Shown: positions 8,709-17,257 of the stretch, piece by piece
Numbering within the stretch: the stretch's first letter is position 1
Layout: each line of letters starts with the position of its first letter
NCBI RefSeq assembly: GCF_028369065.1
Contig: NZ_JAQNDA010000012.1
Coordinates: 1 to 64,000, forward strand
Source of the DNA: Marinobacter sp. SS21
GTDB taxonomy: Bacteria > Pseudomonadota > Gammaproteobacteria > Pseudomonadales > Oleiphilaceae
DNA: 64,000 bases
Direction: 5' to 3'
The notes under the pieces: generated by a model
What the model saw: the letters and a program-made list of their open reading frames with translations, nothing else
What the model was told of the DNA's origin: nothing
Database searches by the model: none
Position numbers and translations under genes: made by a program

Positions 8709-8972
8709 TTACTCCTCATGCACGCCGAATTTTTCATCAATCTTGTTCATACGCCATGCGTAATGGAAGATCAGCGCGATGAAGGTCAGGATTGAACCTT
8801 GCTGGGCGAACCAGAACCCAAGATCGGTACCGCCGATAGCAATTCCAGCGAGCATCGGTCTCAACAGAATGGCAAAGCCGTACGACACCAGTGCCCAGAT
8901 AATCAGGCTACCGATGATTAATCGCAGGTTTGCTTTCCAGTAGTTTGCAGAATCGTAGCTATGACCAGACAT
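8709..8972 (-). CDS. DUF4212 small subunit of the sodium:solute symporter
   Basis: The 87-residue protein has two membrane helices (about 17-38 and 50-75) and the typical family beginning, in which a Tyr-rich stretch precedes NYWKANLRLI. DUF4212 proteins are small partners encoded directly before ActP-like symporters, and here the gap is 5 bases. The ATG is preceded by AGGAG at a spacing of 7. It is the first gene of the transport unit, so its upstream region (8973-9191) should hold the promoter. Confidence 0.9.
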   Translation of the reverse strand: MSGHSYDSANYWKANLRLIIGSLIIWALVSYGFAILLRPMLAGIAIGGTDLGFWFAQQGSILTFIALIFHYAWRMNKIDEKFGVHEE

Positions 8973-9191
8973 AACAGCACTCCTGTTTGTTGTTGTAGGT
9001 GCGTTTAGTGCGTGGAGCCAGGGCTTACTCAGAGGACCTCTTTTTGGAAAAGCTTTGTGTTTTTGGAAGCGAGCTTTGTTGTCGTGTGTTTCTCTGACTG
9101 CAGTTCTATTTGACTTTACTCGTCAACAGGAAATTGAATATTGGCAAAAGGTCTAAAATTGCCTGGGGAAAAAGCTCGTCGTGGGAAGCGG
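8973..9191 (-). promoter_or_regulatory. Promoter region of the DUF4212-actP unit (no gene)
   Basis: This 219-bp gap separates the acetate symporter genes from the exonuclease gene and is AT-richer than its neighbours. On the minus strand it contains a TTGACG near 9120 and A/T-rich blocks, but no clean -35/-10 pair at standard spacing. Control by a CrbR-type regulator or by sigma-54 would be expected from family knowledge. I cannot identify an operator by eye. Confidence 0.45.
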
Positions 9192-9899
9192 TTACAGACG
9201 TTTTAGCGAATTTAGGCGGCGAACGTCGCGTAGTTTACGGTTAAGTTCCGACAACGTCGCGAGACCGGCCTTGCCGGCCCGATTGAGCGCGATGAGTGTC
9301 AGCTCCGCCGTCACCAGGGCGTCGGCGGCGGCATGGTGGCGTGCACTGGCGGCCAGACCAAACTGCGCCGACCAGTGGTCCAGGGTATGGCCACCGGGTT
9401 TGGCATCCGGAAACAGCGCCGGCATCAGCTCGGCCACATCCAGCCAGGTATGGGGCTGGCTGTAGGCCAGCGTTTGCCGCAGTGTCTTCTCGAGAAACTT
9501 CTTATCGAACGCCGCGTGGTAGGCCAGGATCGGGTCGCCGTTCATCCACTCCAACAGGTGCAGCAGTGCGTCTTCGGTTTCGTGCCCCTTGGTCAGCGCT
9601 TCCGGGCCTATGCCGTGGATCAGCACGGTTTCACTGATGTCCAGCTCGGGTCGCCGGAGGATCAGATCAAACTGATCGTCCATGGCAATTCGCTGACCGT
9701 TGATCGCAACCGCCCCGATGGCAATGACCTCATCCTTGGCCGGATTCAGGCCGGTAGTTTCCAGGTCGAGCACGATCAGCCGAAGGTCCGTCAGCGGTTG
9801 GGCCTGCGGTGTCTTGGGGGCCGGCAAGTGCGCAAGGGCCTGCTGTGCCTTCCGGCCGCTGCGGCTCCGGTTCAACCAGGCTTGCAAGCGCTCAAGCAC
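9192..9899 (-). CDS. DnaQ-like 3'-5' exonuclease (DEDDh family)
   Basis: The 235-residue protein has the exonuclease fold of the DNA polymerase III epsilon family. Motif I is LDLETTG (D45, E47), motif II lies around the AFDKKFL stretch, and motif III is the HHAAAD block with the catalytic His and Asp. The start is GTG. It follows the DUF294/CBS gene by 51 bases on the same strand, so the two are probably co-transcribed. In pseudomonads and relatives this pair is often found beside the acetate symporter genes, as here. It lacks any polymerase-binding tail that would mark it as the replicative epsilon subunit. Confidence 0.88.
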   Translation of the reverse strand: MLERLQAWLNRSRSGRKAQQALAHLPAPKTPQAQPLTDLRLIVLDLETTGLNPAKDEVIAIGAVAINGQRIAMDDQFDLILRRPELDISETVLIHGIGPEALTKGHETEDALLHLLEWMNGDPILAYHAAFDKKFLEKTLRQTLAYSQPHTWLDVAELMPALFPDAKPGGHTLDHWSAQFGLAASARHHAAADALVTAELTLIALNRAGKAGLATLSELNRKLRDVRRLNSLKRL

Positions 9900-9950
9900 G
9901 ATCGGGCTCCCGCGGGAGAGGGGGCGCTAACGCCGCCATCGAATCGTTCG

Positions 9951-11864
9951 TCACAATTGGTAGGTCACTTCCAGTTTTTGTTGCAAGCGTTGGGCCTGTC
10001 GAAACGATTCTCTGAGGATTCGGCGATCCAGGGGGTTCAGATCGTCTGGATTGATGAAATTCGACAGGGGCTTTTGCTGCTTGAGCTGTTCCTGGTGCGC
10101 GCGCATCCGGATGGCCTGAATCAGGCTGTAGGCTTCTTTCCAGGCACTGGCGTCCTTGCGGTCGAAAACGCCTTTGTCAGCCAGAGCATCCAGGCGCTCC
10201 AGGGTATTGGCGGATTCCACCTGGTGGGCCAAGGCAAAGACCCGTATCGACTCGACAAAAGGCGCCAGGCCTTGCCGTTTCAGGTCCAGGGTGTGGGGCT
10301 CGCCATCCGAGGCATAACGAAAGCCCCGGAACAGGTTGAGCGGCGGACGTCGGTTGAGGGCGTTCTCGGCCAGCATTTTCTGGAACAGGGGGTTGGCGGA
10401 AATGCGGCCCAACACCCCGTCAAGTAACGATTGTAACGGGTCGATCGGCCCGAACACCGCTCGCATGTCGAGAAATATCGACGAGTACATCAGGTTCTTC
10501 GGCGTGGCGGCATCAATAAACTGCTGGAACCAGTCGTCCCATTCCCGCTGGCTCAGACACAGCTTGGGGTTATTGGCCATGATGTTGCCTTTGCACAGCG
10601 TGAAGCCGCATTCGGCCAATTCGTGATTAACGGTATCCGCGAATGGCAGTAGCCGTTCCCGCGCCTGACTCTCGCTCACCCCGGCCGGAGCTTGGAACAG
10701 AATGCCGTTGTCCTGATCCGTGAGCAGTGTTTGTTCCCGCCGACCTTCACTGCCAAACGTCAGCCAAGTGAAGGGGAGGCCTGGGGCATGGCGCTTCAGG
10801 TTGAGTTCCAGCACCCGTCGCACGGTCACGTCGTTCAGGGTGGTGATGATCTTGACCACCTGGCCGGAATCCGCGCCATGGGCCAGCATCGAGTCCACCA
10901 GCCGTGACACCTCGCTGCGCAAGCTCACCAGGGTTCGCAGGTGAGTGGCGGTGCCGATGGTTCTCGCCAGATGAACCAGGTCCACCCGCTGCAGGGAAAA
11001 CAGGTCGCGTTCGGAGACCACGCCAATGAGCTGATTGTCGGCATCCTTCACGCAGAGATGGGCGAAATGGTGTTCGGCCATCAGCATGGCGGCCTCAAAG
11101 GCATCGGCAGTGGCCGGCAGGCAGCAGGGCTCGGGGGTCATAACCTGGCTCACCGGGGAGTCCAGGGGCGCAGTGCTTTCCGCCACCACGGTTCTCAGGT
11201 CCCGGAGCGTGAAGATACCGATGGGGTGGCGGTTGTCGTCCGTCACCACGATGCTGCCAACGCTGTTGTCGTGCATCCGGCTCACGGCTTTACGAATGGG
11301 GGTGTCCGGCGAGCAGACGATTGGGTTGCGCAGCGCGTATCGTGCCAGCGGGGTATCCAGCGAGCTGCCGTGTCCGATGGAGGCCATGGCGCCGGACTGG
11401 ATACGCTGATTGACCTGGTCCAGTAGGCTGCTTACCCCGCGCAGGCAGAAATCCCGGAAGGTGTCGCTATCGGCAAACAGGGTGACAAAACTGTCATGGT
11501 CCAGGCTCAGGCAAAAGGTGTCGCCGCTGGCCCGGTGCAAGGTGCGGGTCGGTCGTTCACCGATCAGTGCGGCGAGGGGGAAGCACTCACCCTGGCTGAT
11601 CTCGAAGGTGGTTTCCGTTTCCCCGGTGCGTTCGCTGACCCGTTCGCCCTGGACCCGGCCCTGTTTCACCACATAGAAGCGGTCGACGGCACCTTCTGCT
11701 GGCGACAGAACCACATCGCCGTCGGCGAAAAACTGCAGCGATGCGTGTTCGGCGAAATGGGCGAGGTGAGCGTCGTCCATGTTGGAGAAGGGCGCGTGTT
11801 CCCGCAGGAAGCCAATGACGGCTCGGGTATTCTGGGGCAGCTCGCGATCCAGGGGGGTGGTCAT
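9951..11864 (-). CDS. cNMP-binding / CBS / DUF294 putative nucleotidyltransferase
   Basis: The 637-residue protein has three parts: a cyclic-nucleotide-binding fold (about 20-140), a pair of CBS domains (about 175-295), and a DUF294 nucleotidyltransferase domain with the motif GSEGRREQTLLTDQD (G371; D383 and D385 as metal ligands), followed by a helical DUF294 C-terminal domain. The architecture resembles the regulatory part of GlnD-type enzymes and suggests nucleotide-sensing control of a protein-modifying or signalling activity. Substrates are unknown. An ATG 51 bases further upstream is in frame, but the residues it adds show no domain character, so the start at 11864 is preferred. The gene is divergent from the Smr gene and precedes the exonuclease. 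Confidence 0.87.
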   Translation of the reverse strand: MTTPLDRELPQNTRAVIGFLREHAPFSNMDDAHLAHFAEHASLQFFADGDVVLSPAEGAVDRFYVVKQGRVQGERVSERTGETETTFEISQGECFPLAALIGERPTRTLHRASGDTFCLSLDHDSFVTLFADSDTFRDFCLRGVSSLLDQVNQRIQSGAMASIGHGSSLDTPLARYALRNPIVCSPDTPIRKAVSRMHDNSVGSIVVTDDNRHPIGIFTLRDLRTVVAESTAPLDSPVSQVMTPEPCCLPATADAFEAAMLMAEHHFAHLCVKDADNQLIGVVSERDLFSLQRVDLVHLARTIGTATHLRTLVSLRSEVSRLVDSMLAHGADSGQVVKIITTLNDVTVRRVLELNLKRHAPGLPFTWLTFGSEGRREQTLLTDQDNGILFQAPAGVSESQARERLLPFADTVNHELAECGFTLCKGNIMANNPKLCLSQREWDDWFQQFIDAATPKNLMYSSIFLDMRAVFGPIDPLQSLLDGVLGRISANPLFQKMLAENALNRRPPLNLFRGFRYASDGEPHTLDLKRQGLAPFVESIRVFALAHQVESANTLERLDALADKGVFDRKDASAWKEAYSLIQAIRMRAHQEQLKQQKPLSNFINPDDLNPLDRRILRESFRQAQRLQQKLEVTYQL

Positions 11865-12028
11865 GCCGGGGTTCCGGATTGTGGTTGGTTTGGTTGACAG
11901 TGTAGACCAGGCCAATCCCGGTCGTGATTTGGGCTTTGGTCGCAGAATCCCAGCCGCAACGGCACGCTTTATAGCGTTGAGAACGAGTGGTAAAGTGCAG
12001 GTGAAACAGGCTGCTTACGGTTATTGGT

Positions 12029-12610
12029 ATGACCACAAAAGACGAACGACTCAGTTTCCTGGAGGAGATGGAGGGCGTTCGCCGGATTCGCCGGCCCAAC
12101 CGGGCCGATGTGAAGAAGCCGCGAGAGATAACGCCCGGGCATCTTGAGCGCCAGCGGGCAGCCTTGGCCAAGCCAGCGTTGGACCGAAATCCGCTGACTG
12201 CCGATACGGTGGACCCGCTCACCGCCCATGACATCCTGGGATGGCAGCGGCCGGGTGTTCAACACGGCGTATACAAGAAGCTCCGGCTTGGGCAGTACCC
12301 CATTGAAGCGCGCCTTGACCTCCACCGGCTGACCGTTGAAGAGGCCCGGCGGGAGGTTTATGGTTTTGTGCAGGACTGTGCCCATTATGGGCTCCGCTCA
12401 GTGCTGATCCTTCATGGTAAGGGTGAGCGTAACCCTGACGGCATCGCTCAATTGAAAAGTTATCTCGCCAAATGGTTGCCGGAACTGGACGATGTGCTGG
12501 CCTTTCATTCCGCACAGAAACACCATGGCGGGACCGGGGCCGTGTATGTGATGATTCGCAAGGGCGACCGGCAGAAGCAGGAAAATCGCGAACGGCACGG
12601 CAAGCGGTAA
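12029..12610 (+). CDS. Smr-domain protein
   Basis: The 193-residue product has a basic N-terminal half (RRIRRPNRADVKKPRE) and a C-terminal Smr domain (about 95-180) with LDLHRLTVEEAR and the motif SVLILHGKG. Small Smr proteins of this kind (SmrA/SmrB) are nucleases. SmrB-like members cleave mRNA at collided ribosomes, while others nick DNA. The LDLH and HGKG motifs needed for activity are both present. The gene is divergent from the DUF294 gene, with a 164-bp shared promoter region. Confidence 0.9.
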   Translation: MTTKDERLSFLEEMEGVRRIRRPNRADVKKPREITPGHLERQRAALAKPALDRNPLTADTVDPLTAHDILGWQRPGVQHGVYKKLRLGQYPIEARLDLHRLTVEEARREVYGFVQDCAHYGLRSVLILHGKGERNPDGIAQLKSYLAKWLPELDDVLAFHSAQKHHGGTGAVYVMIRKGDRQKQENRERHGKR

Positions 12611-12673
12611 TCCCGCTCAGCCCCATTCAGTACCCCTTCCATTCATACCCATTCGATATCTGGAGATTCGCAA

Positions 12674-12865
12674 GTGAAGAAACTGGCATTGGTTTTGGTG
12701 GTGCTCTCAGGTCTGGCCGGCTGCCAGGATCGGGTCATCTGGGATGACAACGGTGTTCTGGACAACTCGACCCAAAACCGTGAAATCTGGAACAGCAACG
12801 GCAAGATGGACTCTGGCGAACGCACCATCTGGCGCGATGCCTCGGGTAAAGAAGTGATCAAGTAG
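12674..12865 (+). CDS. Very small lipoprotein with three Trp repeats
   Basis: The 63-residue product has a classic lipoprotein signal ([16 protein letters not shown], lipid-bearing C17). The mature part of only 47 residues contains three copies of an R-x-I-W-x-x-x-G pattern: [16 protein letters not shown] and RTIWRDASG. It lies alone between the Smr gene and the molybdenum hydroxylase genes. The family is not recognised. It is probably anchored in the outer or inner membrane facing the periplasm. Confidence 0.75.
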   Translation: MKKLALVLVVLSGLAGCQDRVIWDDNGVLDNSTQNREIWNSNGKMDSGERTIWRDASGKEVIK

Positions 12866-12933
12866 CTCTAGAGAGCCTCTGGTTCACGCCTTTACTATTC
12901 ACAAAAAAAACGATGAGAACAGGAGAGAGCGAC

Positions 12934-13401
12934 GTGGCGGTAACCTTAACGATTAACGGGCAGCGTCATTCGGTTGACGTTGAAGACGATACCCCGCTGC
13001 TGTGGGTGATCCGTGACGAAGTTGGTCTGAAGGGCACCAAGTTTGGCTGCGGTCGCGCGCTGTGTGGCGCCTGCACCGTTTACCTTGATGGCAGTCCGAT
13101 TCGCTCCTGTTCCACTCCGGTCAGCGTCGCTGCCGGCCAGTCGGTGACCACCATCGAGGGCCTGTCCGCTGGTGACACGCTGCATAAGCTGCAGCAGGCC
13201 TGGATCGAGCATGGGGTTCCACAGTGCGGCTACTGCCAGTCTGGTCAGCTGATGACCGCGGCCCATCTGTTGTCCTATAACCCGACGCCCAGCGATGCGG
13301 ACATAGATGCCGCCATGAGCGGTAACCTCTGCCGTTGTGGCACCTATTCGAACCTCGTTGCCGCCATCAAGTCGGTGGCCGGAAAGGCTGAGGAGGCGTG
13401 A
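12934..13401 (+). CDS. (2Fe-2S) subunit of a periplasmic molybdenum hydroxylase
   Basis: The 155-residue protein has the two-cluster layout of xanthine dehydrogenase small subunits. An N-terminal plant-type ferredoxin domain carries [15 protein letters not shown] plus a later Cys (SCS), and a C-terminal helical domain carries QCGYCQSGQ and NLCRCGTY. An ATG lies 21 bases upstream, but the GTG at 12934 has AGGAG 8 bases before it and begins the protein exactly at the ferredoxin strand (AVTLTING), so GTG is preferred. It passes electrons from the molybdenum centre. It overlaps no neighbour but is followed at once by the large subunit. It has no export signal of its own and would need to travel with the large subunit through the Tat pathway. 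Confidence 0.93.
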   Translation: MAVTLTINGQRHSVDVEDDTPLLWVIRDEVGLKGTKFGCGRALCGACTVYLDGSPIRSCSTPVSVAAGQSVTTIEGLSAGDTLHKLQQAWIEHGVPQCGYCQSGQLMTAAHLLSYNPTPSDADIDAAMSGNLCRCGTYSNLVAAIKSVAGKAEEA

Positions 13402-13402
13402 G

Positions 13403-15610
13403 ATGGGCATGAACCGACGCGATTTTCTCAAAGTCTCCGCGGCCGGCTCCGGCGGTTTGCTGCTGTCGCTGAACCTTGCCGGCTGTTCCGGAATCAACAA
13501 AGGGTACCAGGAGGCTAGTGTCAGCTGGCGGCCCGATGCCTGGCTGGAAATCACCCTGGAGGGCGAGATCTTTTTCACCCTGGCACGGGTAGAGATGGGG
13601 CAAGGGACCTATACCGGTCTGACCACTCTGATCGCCGAGGAGCTGGAGGTGGAGCCTGCGGCGATTCAGCCGCGCTTCGCGCCGGTGGCGAACGAATACC
13701 GCAATCCGTTGTTTAAACTGCAGCTGACCGGCGGCAGTACCAGTCTCGCCACCAGTTGGCGTCCCCTCCGGGTGGCCGGAGCCTCCGCCAAAGCCTTGCT
13801 GGTGAAAGCGGCAGCCAGGGTGTGGCAGGTACCGGCTGAGGGCTGTCGTGTGCAGGAAGGCCGGGTATTGCACCCCAATGGGCGTGACTCGCTGGCCTAT
13901 GGCCAGCTGGTGGAGCTGGCGGCGGCTGAATCCCTGGCCGATGAGCCCGCGCTGAAGTCGCCGGACCAATGGCGTTACATTGGCAAGGGGCGTGGCCGCC
14001 TCGATACCCGGGCCAAAGTCACCGGAGCCGCCGAATACGGTATCGACGTGGAACTGCCGGACATGGTGTATTCGGTGGTGACCCGCCCACCCCGTTACGG
14101 CGCCACAGTGGCTGACTTCGATGCCGGGGAGGCCTTGGCCATGTCGGGTGTTATCGATGTGTTCGCCATCGAACGGGGAGTGGCCGTCGTCGCCGATAAA
14201 TACTGGCGGGCACGCAAGGCGCTGGAAAAAGTGACGGTGCAGTGGGACAACGCCGAAGCGCTGGCGGTTTCGAGTGATTCGGTGATGGATTTCTACCGGC
14301 ATGCGGCTGAGGAGGATGAGGGGGCAAAGGAGCGTGATGACGGCGATATCTCCCAAGCCCTGGCGGCGGCCGACCAGGTGATTGAGGCCAGCTATGAGCA
14401 GCCTTACCTGGCCCATGCCACGCTCGAGCCGATGAACGCCACTGCCGTGTACCGGGATGGCCGCATGGAGGTCTGGGCGCCGACCCAGGCACCGGACCTG
14501 GGCCGTATCGCGGCGGCCAGGGTGACCGATCTCTCCCCGGACGAGGTGACAGTCCACACCACCTTCCTTGGTGGTGGCTTTGGTCGCCGTCTCACCCAGG
14601 ACTTCATCGAAGAGGCCGCGGCGGTTGCTTACCGGGTCCGCAAACCGGTGAAACTGATCTGGTCCCGGGAGGACGACACTCGTCATGACCTTTACCGCCC
14701 CGCCATGCTGCACCGGCTCAAGGCCAGTGTCTCGGGCGGCCAGCTGACCGGCTGGCATCACCAGATTGTCGGCCCGCAAATCATGGACTGGTACGTTCGC
14801 AACGCCGCCCCGGCACAGTATCCCTGGGCCCCCAAAGCCCTATACGGCACCTTGGCCCGGGTTGGGGTGGCCGCGGAAGGGGTACTCACCCCCAAAGACG
14901 TGTCCGCCATCGAGGGGGCGGTGGACTACCCCTACCAGGTGGACAGCGTAGAGGTTCGCCATACCCATGCCGATCCCGGTGTGCCGGTGACCTGGTGGCG
15001 TTCGGTGGGACATTCCCACAACGGCTTTGCCGTCGAGACCTTTATGGACGAGCTGGCGCACCAGCTCGGCAAGGACCCTTACCAGTTCCGCCGCGAACTG
15101 CTGCAGCACGAGCCGAGGCATCTGGCGGTGCTGGAGCGGGCGGCACAGCTCGGCAACTGGTTCGAGCCGCTAGCCGAGGGCCGGGGCCGAGGCATCGCCT
15201 TGCACCGAAGCTTCGGCACCTATGTGGCCCAGGTGGTGGAAGCCAGTATCGAAGCTGGCGAGATCCGCGTCCACCGGGTGGCTTGTGCGGTGGATTGTGG
15301 TCAGGTGGTGAATCCTGACATCGTTCGCGATCAGGTCGAAAGTGGTGTGATCTTTGGCATCACCGCGGCCCTGTACGGCAAAATCACCTTCGAGGACGGC
15401 GCGGTCCAGGAAAGCAATTTCCATGACTATCCGCTGCTGCGCGCCCATCAGCGCCCGGAGGTTGTGGTCGATATTGTCGAGAGCGCCGCTGCCCCAACGG
15501 GGATCGGAGAGCCGGGCGTGCCCCCGGTAATTCCCGCGCTCGGTAATGCCTTGTTCGCACTGACGGGAGAGCGCCAGCGTCACTTGCCGCTGGCGGCCCG
15601 CTCCGCATGA
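13403..15610 (+). CDS. Molybdopterin subunit of an isoquinoline 1-oxidoreductase-like hydroxylase
   Basis: The 735-residue protein is of the IorB/aldehyde dehydrogenase type, with both halves of the molybdopterin-binding fold in one chain. The start ATG at 13403 has AGGAGG 6 bases upstream; longer in-frame starts only add sequence overlapping the previous gene. The N terminus reads MNRRDFLKVSAAG, a Tat signal with Arg5-Arg6, and is followed by LNLAGC, a lipobox with C28. This suggests export as a folded, lipid-anchored enzyme. The expected catalytic Glu lies in GIGEPGVPP (about E703), and FLGGGFGRR is the usual cofactor loop. The substrate is not predictable: N-heterocycles and aldehydes are typical for the family. 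XdhC follows, overlapping as ATGA. Confidence 0.91.
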   Translation: MGMNRRDFLKVSAAGSGGLLLSLNLAGCSGINKGYQEASVSWRPDAWLEITLEGEIFFTLARVEMGQGTYTGLTTLIAEELEVEPAAIQPRFAPVANEYRNPLFKLQLTGGSTSLATSWRPLRVAGASAKALLVKAAARVWQVPAEGCRVQEGRVLHPNGRDSLAYGQLVELAAAESLADEPALKSPDQWRYIGKGRGRLDTRAKVTGAAEYGIDVELPDMVYSVVTRPPRYGATVADFDAGEALAMSGVIDVFAIERGVAVVADKYWRARKALEKVTVQWDNAEALAVSSDSVMDFYRHAAEEDEGAKERDDGDISQALAAADQVIEASYEQPYLAHATLEPMNATAVYRDGRMEVWAPTQAPDLGRIAAARVTDLSPDEVTVHTTFLGGGFGRRLTQDFIEEAAAVAYRVRKPVKLIWSREDDTRHDLYRPAMLHRLKASVSGGQLTGWHHQIVGPQIMDWYVRNAAPAQYPWAPKALYGTLARVGVAAEGVLTPKDVSAIEGAVDYPYQVDSVEVRHTHADPGVPVTWWRSVGHSHNGFAVETFMDELAHQLGKDPYQFRRELLQHEPRHLAVLERAAQLGNWFEPLAEGRGRGIALHRSFGTYVAQVVEASIEAGEIRVHRVACAVDCGQVVNPDIVRDQVESGVIFGITAALYGKITFEDGAVQESNFHDYPLLRAHQRPEVVVDIVESAAAPTGIGEPGVPPVIPALGNALFALTGERQRHLPLAARSA

Positions 15611-16575
15611 GAAGCCAGCCGCAGCAGGTTCTGACTACCGTTGCTCAATGGCTATCGCAGGGACAACGGGTATGGCTGTGCACCATCGTCGAGACATGGG
15701 GCTCGTCACCAAGGCCCGCGGGGTCCTGGTTGGCCTTGAATGCAGCCGGAGACTGGGTTGGCTCGGTTTCTGGCGGCTGCCTGGAGGAAGACCTGATCCT
15801 CCGCTGTGTCGAGCAACAGCCCGACCAGGTGCAGCTGATCGATTACGGCGTCAGCGACAGTGATCGTGATACCTTCCAGTTGCCGTGTGGCGGCCGGATT
15901 CGCCTATTACTGGAACCTATGGGGCAGGCCTCCCATGGGACGCATGTGAGCCGATTGTTGGCTGCTCTGGAACGCCGTGAGGCCGTTGCCCGCGACGTGT
16001 GCCTGCAAACCGGTGAATTCGGCATGCGCCGGCCTGAGGCGGTTTCAAAAACTGTGCAGATCAGCGCCGAGCGTCTGGTTCACGCCCTATCCCCCCACTG
16101 TCAGCTGCTTCTTGTTGGGGTTGGAGAGGTGGCGCATTACGTCGCCGAGTTTGCCCTGGCGGCGGATTTTGAGGTCAGCCTGTGTGAACCCCGAGAGACC
16201 TTTGCCAGAGGCTGGCGCAACGAGGGGGTGCCCCTGTTGCGGGCGTTGCCGGATGATCTGGTGATGAGCCGGTTTGGTGATGGCTGGTGCGGCATACTGG
16301 CGCTGGCGCACGATCCGCGGGTCGATGACCTTGCCTTGATGGCCGCGTTGCGCAGCGACGCGTTCTACGTCGGCGCCATGGGCTCGGCCCGGACGTCGGC
16401 CGCGAGGCGACAGCGGCTGGCCAGTCTCGGTATGACCGACGCCGAACTCGAGCGACTGCAGGCACCCATCGGGCTGCCATTACCCAGCAAAACGCCTGCG
16501 GAAATCGCCATCGCGATCGTTGCGGACCTGATTCGGGCTCGGCATGATTTGCTGGTGCCCTCGACGCCCCTATAA
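15607..16575 (+). CDS. XdhC/CoxI family molybdenum cofactor maturation protein
   Basis: The 322-residue protein has the XdhC layout: an N-terminal domain with ETWGSSPRPAGSWLAL and VSGGCLEEDL, and a C-terminal Rossmann-like domain with LLLVGVGEVAHYVAEFA, GAMGSARTSAARRQRL and a closing LPLPSKTPAEIAIAIVADLI. XdhC proteins bind the molybdenum cofactor, help add its sulfido ligand and load it into the partner hydroxylase. Its start overlaps the large-subunit stop as ATGA, so the three genes form one operon dedicated to one enzyme. Its own stop codon lies inside the predicted mtn promoter. Confidence 0.9.
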   Translation: MRSQPQQVLTTVAQWLSQGQRVWLCTIVETWGSSPRPAGSWLALNAAGDWVGSVSGGCLEEDLILRCVEQQPDQVQLIDYGVSDSDRDTFQLPCGGRIRLLLEPMGQASHGTHVSRLLAALERREAVARDVCLQTGEFGMRRPEAVSKTVQISAERLVHALSPHCQLLLVGVGEVAHYVAEFALAADFEVSLCEPRETFARGWRNEGVPLLRALPDDLVMSRFGDGWCGILALAHDPRVDDLALMAALRSDAFYVGAMGSARTSAARRQRLASLGMTDAELERLQAPIGLPLPSKTPAEIAIAIVADLIRARHDLLVPSTPL

Positions 16576-16576
16576 T
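16549..16576 (+). promoter_or_regulatory. Predicted sigma-70 promoter of the mtnB-D-C operon
   Basis: TTGCTG at 16549-16554 and TATAAT at 16571-16576 are separated by 16 bases, close to consensus. The -10 box covers the XdhC stop codon. Transcription would begin near 16583, about 33 bases before the mtnB start, so methionine salvage could be expressed separately from the hydroxylase operon. Confidence 0.6.
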
Positions 16577-16615
16577 ATCCGGAACCATTCCCATCCAAGT
16601 GTCAGGGGACCTCCA

Positions 16616-17257
16616 TTGACCGACGCATCCCAGTTTGATGTCAACCGTTTTGCCACTGCCGCCCAGTCCATCGTGGAGGCCGGCCGCTTCCTCTATGGTC
16701 AGGGCTGGTCGCCGGCCACCAGCAGCAACTATTCCGCCCGCATCGATGAGCGCCACCTTGCGATCACGGTCTCCGGCCGGCACAAGGGCCAGCTCCGGCT
16801 GGATGACGTCATGGTGGTGGATACCGATGGGCGCCCGGTCCAAAGTCAGTGCCGCTCGTCAGCGGAAACCCTGCTGCACACGGTGGTGTATCAGCAGTTG
16901 CCCGACATCGGCGCGGTGCTGCACACCCATTCGGTCAACGCCACCGTCCTCAGTCGCCTGCTGCCCGCCGGCGAACCGCTGGTGCTGGCGGACTACGAGT
17001 TGCTAAAGGCGTTTCCCGGCATTGATACGCACGAATCTACCCTGACCGTTCCAGTGTTTGACAATACCCAGGACATGGAGCAGTTGTCCGCTGACACCCG
17101 TCGCTGGTTGGCGAATAATCCGCTACAGCCAGGATATCTGATCCGGGGGCACGGTCTATATACTTGGGGCCGTACCATGGCCGATTGCTTGCGTCATGTG
17201 GAAGCGTTCGAGTTTCTGTTTGAGTGTGAATTGCAAACCATGAGAGTGTGTCGATGA
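16616..17257 (+). CDS. mtnB: Methylthioribulose-1-phosphate dehydratase MtnB
   Basis: The 213-residue class II aldolase-fold protein dehydrates methylthioribulose-1-phosphate in the methionine salvage pathway. The zinc-site motif LHTHS, the GRFLYGQGWSPATSSNYSAR N-terminal signature and a later GHGLYTWG block are present. No ATG lies at the expected start. TTG at 16616, with AGGGGA 6 bases upstream, begins at the conserved N terminus, while longer in-frame starts read into XdhC. It is first in a mtnB-mtnD-mtnC cluster in which all stop and start codons overlap. Confidence 0.92.
   Translation: MTDASQFDVNRFATAAQSIVEAGRFLYGQGWSPATSSNYSARIDERHLAITVSGRHKGQLRLDDVMVVDTDGRPVQSQCRSSAETLLHTVVYQQLPDIGAVLHTHSVNATVLSRLLPAGEPLVLADYELLKAFPGIDTHESTLTVPVFDNTQDMEQLSADTRRWLANNPLQPGYLIRGHGLYTWGRTMADCLRHVEAFEFLFECELQTMRVCR

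Noticed and set aside
13367-14779. Open frame of about 470 codons opposite the molybdopterin subunit
   Set aside because: Shadow of a clear coding gene with Tat signal and cofactor motifs on the other strand.
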